Shown here: positions 1-4,853 of the stretch, piece by piece
How positions within the stretch are numbered: position 1 is the first letter of the stretch
How the letters are laid out: each line of letters begins with the position of its first letter
Origin: Candidatus Iainarchaeum sp.
GTDB taxonomy: Archaea; Iainarchaeota; Iainarchaeia; JAADDC01
Direction: 5' to 3'
Assembly (NCBI GenBank): GCA_030445695.1
Contig: JASUTF010000026.1
Location: 1 to 6,192 of the forward strand
DNA: 6,192 nucleotides
Program-made: the position numbers and the translations under genes
The notes under the pieces: model-generated
The model's database searches: none
Seen by the model: only the letters and a program-made list of their open reading frames with translations
Told to the model about the DNA's origin: nothing

Positions 1-278
1 CCCTCTTTAACAACTATCCTTTTCCCCCTGATGAGGGCGTCCACCACCTTTCTTCTTCCTGAACGTAACAGCCGCCACACCGTTGACTTTGAAACGTTCA
101 TCCGCGACGCGGCCTCCTGCAACGAGAGCCCCTCGTAGTCCACAAGCCGCATGGCCTCCAGTTCGTGAAACGTTATAACGACGGACTCAACGGCGTTTTT
201 CACGTAAAACTCACGGGGTCTGTAGTCAAAGGTTATCCTCTTGGCACGCGGGGGCCTACCACGCCGGCGGAAGTACAT
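1..278 (-). CDS. UPF0251/DUF134 family helix-turn-helix protein (partial, C-terminus off the left edge)
   Basis: This is a predicted DNA-binding protein of the archaeal/bacterial UPF0251 (DUF134) family; its regulatory targets are unknown. The 92 complete codons visible begin MYFRRRGRPPRAKR, a basic N-terminus with the family's GRPP signature. They continue with ITFHELEAMRLVDYEGL (about residues 35-51), matching the family's conserved 'LTxDELEAxRLxDxEGL' stretch. A helix-turn-helix follows at about residues 52-83 (LSLQEAASRMNVSKSTVWRL, then RSGRRKVVDAL), resembling sigma-70 region 4. The frame is still open at the window edge. The family is usually slightly over 100 residues, so only a short C-terminal piece should be missing. 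The start at 278 was chosen because no upstream ATG exists in frame nearby and because a TATA-like box lies about 26 bp upstream. The gene starts 7 bp after the GlmU-like stop on the same strand, so co-transcription is likely in addition to its own promoter. Confidence 0.88.
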   Translation of the reverse strand, partial: MYFRRRGRPPRAKRITFDYRPREFYVKNAVESVVITFHELEAMRLVDYEGLSLQEAASRMNVSKSTVWRLLRSGRRKVVDALIRGKRIVVKE

Positions 279-285
279 GTTAGAA

Positions 286-1458
286 CTATGCCCCCGTCCT
301 ATAAATACCCGCCACCCGCTCTCCAGATGGAACGTCGGAATAGACCACAGACCCTGGGAAGATAAAGGCGTTCGGACCCACGCGGACACCGGGCATGAAT
401 GCGGCGTGAACGCCCGTATGCACTTCGTCACCAACGAATGCCCCCATCTTTCTCCTGACACCAAGAACCGGCTTATCATCGAAGCGTAGATTCGCCGTTA
501 TGGTTCCTGCACCGAAGTTCACGCCCTTCCCAAGGACCGAGTCGCCCACGTAGGATAGATGCGAAACGTGCGCACCCTCCATGAGAACGGAGGCCTTTAT
601 CTCGACGGCGTTACCGACGCGCGCGTTCCTCCCGATCACGGAGTAGGGGCGGATATACGAGTTGGGTCCAACGACTGCGCCGGGACCGATATAGGCCGGT
701 CCCTCGATGTAAACACCGTTCCGAATTTCTGCATCGGGGGAGACAATTACTTTACCCTTCAGCGTGGCCCTCGGTTCGATATAGCCATCTCTACGCTCTG
801 GAATCGCGTGAAGAACCCTCTGGGTGGCGGAAAGTATGTCCCAGGGATATCCTACGTCCATCCAATGTTCCGAACGCATCTCCACCGCCCTAAGCCCCAT
901 TTTAGGGAGTACGTCCGTTATCTCATACTCGCCCCGCGGAGAGGGGGAGAGATCTGATAGGTGGGCAAACACCTCGTCGCTCAAACGGTATATGCCAGCA
1001 TTAACAAGATCCCCCGGTTCCTTCTCCCGTAAACCGACAACCACGCCGTTCTTAACGATGGGGGTGCCGTACTCGCCCGTATGCGGCCTCCTTACAACAA
1101 CCATGGATCTTTCTGGGAGTTTCACGTGCTTCGTGAGGAGAAGATCGCCGTTTACCACGATGAAATCGTCCCCCACATGCCGTTCCGCGCACATGAGGGC
1201 GTGGCCGGTGCCCTTTGGCTCTTTTTGCTCCACGAAGCGTGCTTTTATCCCGTAATCCCTCACTGCACGCTCCACGGTTTCCCTTTGATGGTTCACCACA
1301 ACACATACCTTTTCGACACCGTTGGAACGCAGAAAATCAAGAACATAATGTATCAGGGGCCTGTCAACGATTTCGATGGCCGGCTTCGCTACCGTCTCTG
1401 TAAAGGGCCATGGGCGTGTTCCCTTTCCCGCAGCAAGGACGACAGCATCGCATTTCAT
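286..1458 (-). CDS. GlmU-like bifunctional sugar-1-phosphate nucleotidylyltransferase / acetyltransferase
   Basis: This cytoplasmic enzyme (390 residues) is predicted to acetylate glucosamine-1-phosphate (or a related amino-sugar phosphate) and couple the product to UTP, giving UDP-GlcNAc or a related nucleotide sugar for surface glycans. Residues 1-215 form a nucleotidyltransferase fold: LAAGKGTR at 8-15 with a downstream Lys25, GTGHAL at 83-88, VNGD at 102-105 with metal-ligand candidate Asp105, and EYEITDVLP at 177-185. Residues 226-390 are a left-handed beta-helix of hexapeptide repeats. Aligning by eye to E. coli GlmU as I recall it, the acetyltransferase residues fall at a constant offset of 63: Arg270 (Arg333), Lys288 (Lys351), His300 (His363, catalytic base), Tyr303 (Tyr366), Asn314 (Asn377), Asn323 (Asn386) and Lys329 (Lys392). 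Both activities therefore look intact. The length matches archaeal members (about 400). The exact sugar is uncertain because archaeal relatives are often promiscuous; glucose-1-phosphate thymidylyltransferase-like use is possible. Confidence 0.9.
   Translation of the reverse strand: MKCDAVVLAAGKGTRPWPFTETVAKPAIEIVDRPLIHYVLDFLRSNGVEKVCVVVNHQRETVERAVRDYGIKARFVEQKEPKGTGHALMCAERHVGDDFIVVNGDLLLTKHVKLPERSMVVVRRPHTGEYGTPIVKNGVVVGLREKEPGDLVNAGIYRLSDEVFAHLSDLSPSPRGEYEITDVLPKMGLRAVEMRSEHWMDVGYPWDILSATQRVLHAIPERRDGYIEPRATLKGKVIVSPDAEIRNGVYIEGPAYIGPGAVVGPNSYIRPYSVIGRNARVGNAVEIKASVLMEGAHVSHLSYVGDSVLGKGVNFGAGTITANLRFDDKPVLGVRRKMGAFVGDEVHTGVHAAFMPGVRVGPNAFIFPGSVVYSDVPSGERVAGIYRTGA
300..307 (-). promoter_or_regulatory. 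TATA-like box inside the 3' end of the GlmU-like gene, for the DUF134 gene
   Basis: The minus strand reads TATTTATA, centred about 25.5 bp before the DUF134 start codon at 278. That is the spacing expected for a leaderless archaeal transcript. The box lies in the codons for the GlmU-like C-terminal residues Ile-Tyr. No clear Shine-Dalgarno sequence precedes the DUF134 ATG. Chance occurrence of an A/T run in coding sequence is possible, although the surroundings are GC-rich. Confidence 0.55.
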
Positions 1459-1478
1459 ATGAAGAAGGCGGCAAGAGA

Positions 1479-1505
1479 GAATAAAAAGGTGTTTAAAGAA
1501 AATTT
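1479..1505 (-). terminator. Oligo-T/pyrimidine terminator region after ppsA
   Basis: Directly after the ppsA TAA the minus strand reads AAATTTTCTTTAAACACC and then a run of five T and more pyrimidines, with no stem-loop. Archaeal RNA polymerase commonly terminates at successive T-tracts like these. The same 47-bp gap also carries the promoter of the next gene, so termination may be partial. Confidence 0.45.
1481..1487 (-). promoter_or_regulatory. TATA-like box for the GlmU-like gene
   Basis: The minus strand reads TTTTTAT, centred 26 bp upstream of the ATG at 1458, suggesting a leaderless transcript starting at or next to the start codon. A second A/T element, TTTAAA at 1492-1497, is centred about 36 bp upstream and would give a leader of about 10 nt. 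No Shine-Dalgarno sequence is seen before the ATG. Confidence 0.55.
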
Positions 1506-3812
1506 TTACTTCTCAAACATGCTTTTTCTTACCGCCTCCAGCATCAGACGCCTCTCCTCGCGGTAGACGACCTCCCTGACGGTCTGGACCGCATCTATGT
1601 TCGCTGAAACGCTGTCTATGCCGAGGCGCACGAGCTTGCGAACCATGGGCGGATAGGATCCGGCCTGGCCGCATATGGACGTCTCCACGCCGGCTTCCTT
1701 GGCCACGCTGATCACGTAGGATATTAGATCGATGACCGCGGGGTGCATTTCGTTGAAGTGCTTCTGAACGAGGGCGTTGTTCCTGTCAAGGCCTAGTGTG
1801 AGCTGTGTAAGATCGTTCGTGCCGAAGGAGAGGAAGTCAATGCCCCTGTCGATGAAGTCCTCTATGCGCAGGGCCGCTGCCGGCGTTTCCACCATGATAC
1901 CGAAGTCCACGTCCTTGTGGGGTATCAAACCCACTTCCCTTGCCAACGCCTTGGCCTTCACGAGCTCGTCGGGATGGATGACGAAGGGCAGCATGATACC
2001 CACGTTGTCAATGCCCTCTTCCTGGAGTTCCTTTATGGCACGGAACTCTGCCTTGATGATCTCCGGCTGGTCCAGCGCCCTTCTTATTCCGTGCCAGCCG
2101 AGCATGGGGTTGTCCTCTTCTGGCTCGTCCTCGCCGCCCTCAAGGTTTCTGAACTCGTCGGTGCGGGCGTCAAAAGTCCTATACCACACGGGCTTCGGAT
2201 AGAACTTCTCGGCAACGGTGCGGATGCCCTTCTTCACCGCTTCGACAAGATCTTCAACCCTGTTGTTCTTGACGAACCACGCGGGGTGCTTGCCCGTGGC
2301 TGTGATCATGTGCTCGGCGCGGAGGAGACCGACACCGTCCGCACCTGTTTTGGCAGCACGCTCTGCCGCCTCCGGCATGGCTACGTTTACCTTGACGAGC
2401 GTCGCGGTTATGAGCGGTGCAGATGCGGAGCGGATGACCTCTACATCCTTCTTCTGCTCGCCACCCTTCTTTACAACGCCCTTGTAGACGAGACCCTTGT
2501 ATGCATCGACGGTAACGACGTCCCCGTCCTTCAAAACCTTCGTTGCCTTCTCCGTTCCCACGACAGCAGGTATGCCGAGCTCGCGGGAGACAATGGCGGC
2601 GTGGCAGGTCATACCACCCTCGTCTGTTATAATGGCTGCCGCCTTCTCCATGGCTGGGACCATGTCGGGCGTTGTCATGGTGGTGACAAGTACGTCCCCC
2701 TTCTGAACCTTGGAGAGTTCGGAAAGGTCGTGGATGATCTTCACGGTGCCCGTGGCGTAACCGGGTGACGCCGGAAGACCCTTCAGGATGGGTTCGGCGT
2801 CGGAACTGCCTTCCTCTGCCTGCTCCTGGTTCTGGAACTTGCCAATGGTCGTTATGTTCCTGGACTGGACAATATACAGTTTACCCTTCTCCATGGCCCA
2901 CTCAATGTCCTGCGGGTGACCGTAGTGCTTTTCGATCTGCGCCCCGATCTTCGCAAGGGCCACGATCTTGTCATCGGGGAGCTTCTGCTTCTTGCGCATG
3001 TCAGGTGGGACCTCCACCTTCTGGGAGCCGCCGTTGGGGCCACGGACGATCATGACCTTCTGCTCGGCGATCTTCTTCTCAAGTATCTGGAACGTGCTCT
3101 TATCCACGATGTACTCGTCGGGCGTGACCATGCCTGAAACCAGGGCCTCTCCCTGGCCCCAGCCGGCCTCTATGATGATCTTGGGGTCGCCGGTGACGGG
3201 GTGGGCCGTGAACATGATGCCAGAGACCTCAGAATCCACCATCTTCTGGACGACGGCGGCGAGGCCCACCTTCATGTGGTCGAATCCTTGCTTTGCACGG
3301 TAGTATGTGGCTCTCGCCGTAAACAAAGAGGCCCAGCACTTCTTGACGTGTTCTATGACCGCGTCGGGGCCCTTCACGTATATGAACGTGGCCTGCTGAC
3401 CGGCGAAGGAAGCGTCGGGAAGGTCCTCAGCCGTTGCAGAGGATCGAACAGCAACGAACGGAGGATCTCTAAGAACGGAGGCACCCACGAGCTCTGCAAG
3501 GCGGGCGTAGGCGTTCTTTATCTCCACGGCGATCTCCGGGAGCATGGGGGTGGACTCGATGAGGTTCCGAATTTCAGCGGTCCTCTTCTCCAGATCCTCC
3601 GTGTTCTCCACGTCCAGGCCCTCAAGGATCTGGGCGATCTTCTCCTTTATGCCCGTCTGCTCTATGAAGTAGAAGTAGGCATCTGCCGTCACGACGAAGC
3701 CGGGCGGGATGGGGAATCCTGCACGGGCCATCTCGCCGAGGTTTGCACCCTTGCCACCCACGAGGGCGATATCGTCCTTTCCGATCTCGTTGAACCATAC
3801 TATGACCTTCAT
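1506..3812 (-). CDS. ppsA: Phosphoenolpyruvate synthase (pyruvate, water dikinase)
   Basis: PEP synthase converts pyruvate, ATP and water to PEP, AMP and phosphate, the entry step to gluconeogenesis in the cytoplasm. The 768 residues show the usual order. The N-terminal ATP-binding domain (about 1-330) has GGKGANLGEM at 19-28, VRSSATAEDLPDASFAGQ at 122-139 and a closing VQSR at 315-318. The phosphohistidine swivel domain (about 345-450) has GGMTCHAAIVSRELGIPAVVG at 399-419 with catalytic His404. The PEP/pyruvate-binding barrel (about 470-768) has Arg498 (GLLRAE), Arg545 (YRTFD), Glu642 (VETPAA), Asn666-Asp667 (SFGTND) and catalytic Cys714 (SICGQAGS). All core residues are present and the length is normal. 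There is no intein, unlike some methanogen homologues. One variant is His574 in NPMLGWHGIRR, where related PEP enzymes often have Arg. The start at 3812 (MKVIVWF) is preferred over an in-frame ATG at 3842 because the family begins here and a TATA box lies 25 bp upstream. Confidence 0.97.
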   Translation of the reverse strand: MKVIVWFNEIGKDDIALVGGKGANLGEMARAGFPIPPGFVVTADAYFYFIEQTGIKEKIAQILEGLDVENTEDLEKRTAEIRNLIESTPMLPEIAVEIKNAYARLAELVGASVLRDPPFVAVRSSATAEDLPDASFAGQQATFIYVKGPDAVIEHVKKCWASLFTARATYYRAKQGFDHMKVGLAAVVQKMVDSEVSGIMFTAHPVTGDPKIIIEAGWGQGEALVSGMVTPDEYIVDKSTFQILEKKIAEQKVMIVRGPNGGSQKVEVPPDMRKKQKLPDDKIVALAKIGAQIEKHYGHPQDIEWAMEKGKLYIVQSRNITTIGKFQNQEQAEEGSSDAEPILKGLPASPGYATGTVKIIHDLSELSKVQKGDVLVTTMTTPDMVPAMEKAAAIITDEGGMTCHAAIVSRELGIPAVVGTEKATKVLKDGDVVTVDAYKGLVYKGVVKKGGEQKKDVEVIRSASAPLITATLVKVNVAMPEAAERAAKTGADGVGLLRAEHMITATGKHPAWFVKNNRVEDLVEAVKKGIRTVAEKFYPKPVWYRTFDARTDEFRNLEGGEDEPEEDNPMLGWHGIRRALDQPEIIKAEFRAIKELQEEGIDNVGIMLPFVIHPDELVKAKALAREVGLIPHKDVDFGIMVETPAAALRIEDFIDRGIDFLSFGTNDLTQLTLGLDRNNALVQKHFNEMHPAVIDLISYVISVAKEAGVETSICGQAGSYPPMVRKLVRLGIDSVSANIDAVQTVREVVYREERRLMLEAVRKSMFEK

Positions 3813-3848
3813 GCTATTAGAACGAATTAAGGATTTAAACAAATAGCA
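3812..3848. repeat. Inverted repeat bracketing the ppsA promoter
   Basis: On the plus strand TGCTATT (3812-3818) and AATAGCA (3842-3848) form perfect 7-bp inverted arms separated by 23 bp. The spacer contains the ppsA TATA box. One arm abuts that box on its upstream side and the other covers the start codon's first base, where a leaderless transcript would begin. This could be an operator for a dimeric regulator; chance is not excluded in A/T-rich DNA. Confidence 0.4.
3833..3840 (-). promoter_or_regulatory. TATA box of ppsA
   Basis: The minus strand reads GTTTAAAT, with TTTAAA at 3834-3839 centred about 25 bp upstream of the ATG at 3812, in an A/T-rich pocket of the 55-bp intergenic gap. This is the clearest promoter in the window. 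It fits leaderless transcription, and it argues against translation starting at the ATG at 3842, which would lie upstream of the box. Confidence 0.7.
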
Positions 3849-3867
3849 GAACTACGGCACAGTGGCA

Positions 3868-4164
3868 CTATCCAAGCAGCCCGAAGTAGTAGAGGATCAA
3901 CATGGTCCCCACGCCGGCAAGGCCGAAGATGATGGACACGACCAACGTCACGAGGAAGGGTAGTTTAATCCCCATGAACCACAGCACGGCAAAGGCGACG
4001 AGCCCAAGGATGGAGTTGACAATTACACGCTTAAGGAAGAAGATGAAGAAGATCGCGAGGGCTATGAGGCCGATGCCCGCGAGGAGGATCATGGGATCAA
4101 CATGGGCGACCTGCTCCACCGTCGAGAGGGCGGAGGTGACGTCAACGTTCACATCCACTGCCAT
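3868..4164 (-). CDS. Small three-helix membrane protein, BofA-like
   Basis: This 98-residue protein has a short polar N-terminus (1-24), then hydrophobic segments at about 25-44, 47-66 and 68-95, with Lys45-Arg46 between the first two. The pattern 'FLKRVIVNSILGLVAF' followed by a glycine-rich third segment (FGLAGVGTMLILYYFGLL) resembles the BofA family (pro-sigmaK processing inhibitor in Bacillus, where it restrains a membrane protease). Archaeal members are known only as predicted membrane proteins, and no sigmaK pathway exists in archaea, so the Bacillus function should not be transferred. The gene lies 55 bp upstream of ppsA on the same strand and is divergent from the winged-helix gene, with 50 bp between start codons. 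An A/T tract lies about 24 bp upstream of the ATG, and no Shine-Dalgarno sequence is seen. Family assignment is by eye and moderate; existence as a gene is likely. Confidence 0.75.
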   Translation of the reverse strand: MAVDVNVDVTSALSTVEQVAHVDPMILLAGIGLIALAIFFIFFLKRVIVNSILGLVAFAVLWFMGIKLPFLVTLVVSIIFGLAGVGTMLILYYFGLLG

Positions 4165-4182
4165 GATCTAAGATGTTCGCAG

Positions 4183-4192
4183 TTCTTTTTCA
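4183..4192. promoter_or_regulatory. Shared A/T tract in the divergent promoter between the BofA-like and winged-helix genes
   Basis: The only A/T-rich core in this 50-bp gap is TTCTTTTTCA on the plus strand. It is centred about 27 bp before the plus-strand ATG at 4215 and about 24 bp before the minus-strand ATG at 4164. It is a poor match to a canonical TATA box, but its position suits leaderless transcription in both directions. Confidence 0.4.
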
Positions 4193-4214
4193 ACACATAC
4201 GCTCCTCTACTATC

Positions 4215-4853
4215 ATGTTCTCGGACCTCGAGAGGAAGATCGGACTCGCCCTCTACTACGGCGAGAAAACGCCCGAAGAGCTGGCAGAAGAGCTGAACGA
4301 AGACATACGCGACGTCATTGACGCGCTGAAGAAGCTCATAAAGTTGAAGATCGTGGTAAAGGAGGGCTACCCGCCAAAGTACCGCCTCGCAGACAACATA
4401 CGCGAAGCGGTGAAGCCCAAGGACTTCGAGCCCGTCGAGGGCATAAAGATATACGCGGTTGTAGAGGTGCAGGCCATAGACGAGGCACTTGCCAAGAAGG
4501 CCCTGGAGAAGATCATTCGGCAGATAAAGAAGGAGCCGGGCGTCCACGTCCTGAGCGCGGAGATATCCAAGATCGAGCAGGACAAGGAGAGCGGCATGTA
4601 CTCGGGATACGTGGAGCTCAAACTCAACTTTGAGGCGTTCGAACCGCTCATGCACTTCATGTTCTTCTACGGCCCGTCCGTTGTCGAGGTCATCGGGCCT
4701 GAAAAGATTGTTTTAGATATGGGGGACCTCCACAGGGGGTTGCTGGAAGCAGCAACGATGATCAACGGCTACGTGCACTACATAACCCGCATGATGACAA
4801 AGAAGGAGCTGGAAGAGTTCAACAAGCGCCTCGTCAAGGACCTCTTCAAGTAG
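4215..4853 (+). CDS. Winged-helix N-terminal protein with C-terminal alpha/beta domain, family not recognised
   Basis: I do not recognise this 212-residue family. Residues 1-58 look like a winged helix: helices at about 3-15 (SDLERKIGLALYYG), 19-27 (TPEELAEEL) and 30-46 (DIRDVIDALKKLIKLKI), then a basic wing 'VVKEGYPPKYRLA'. Residues about 75-170 have a predicted beta-alpha-beta-beta-alpha-beta order, as in ferredoxin-like or ACT/RAM-type ligand domains: KIYAVVEV, helix 90-106, VHVLSAEISKI, YVELKLNF, helix 141-150, SVVEVIGPEKIVL. A C-terminal helical tail (171-212) is highly charged at the end. This suggests a cytoplasmic, possibly ligand-responsive transcription factor, but that is inference. 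An in-frame ATG at 4173 would add 14 residues (MFAVLFQHIRSSTI). The ATG at 4215 is preferred because the A/T tract at 4183-4192 sits 27 bp before it and the winged helix begins there. The 3' end overlaps the convergent neighbour by 8 bp. Confidence 0.85.
   Translation: MFSDLERKIGLALYYGEKTPEELAEELNEDIRDVIDALKKLIKLKIVVKEGYPPKYRLADNIREAVKPKDFEPVEGIKIYAVVEVQAIDEALAKKALEKIIRQIKKEPGVHVLSAEISKIEQDKESGMYSGYVELKLNFEAFEPLMHFMFFYGPSVVEVIGPEKIVLDMGDLHRGLLEAATMINGYVHYITRMMTKKELEEFNKRLVKDLFK

Noticed and set aside
1917-2768. Long plus-strand open frame (283 codons) antisense to ppsA; similar frames at 1777-2202 and 3201-3830
   Set aside because: They lie wholly opposite a well-conserved PEP synthase, their translations resemble no protein family, and GC-rich codon use explains the lack of stops.
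3813-3842. ATG at 3842 as the ppsA start, adding MFKSLIRSNS
   Set aside because: The TATA box at 3834-3839 would then lie inside the coding region, and family members begin at the MKVIVWF position.
3854-3869. GGCAC repeats and a CACAGTG palindrome just after the BofA-like stop, as a possible terminator hairpin
   Set aside because: The stem is only about 3-4 bp and no T-tract follows directly.
4149-4655. Minus-strand open frame opposite the winged-helix gene
   Set aside because: Its leucine- and tyrosine-rich translation looks like a frame shadow, and the plus-strand frame has a clear domain pattern and promoter spacing.
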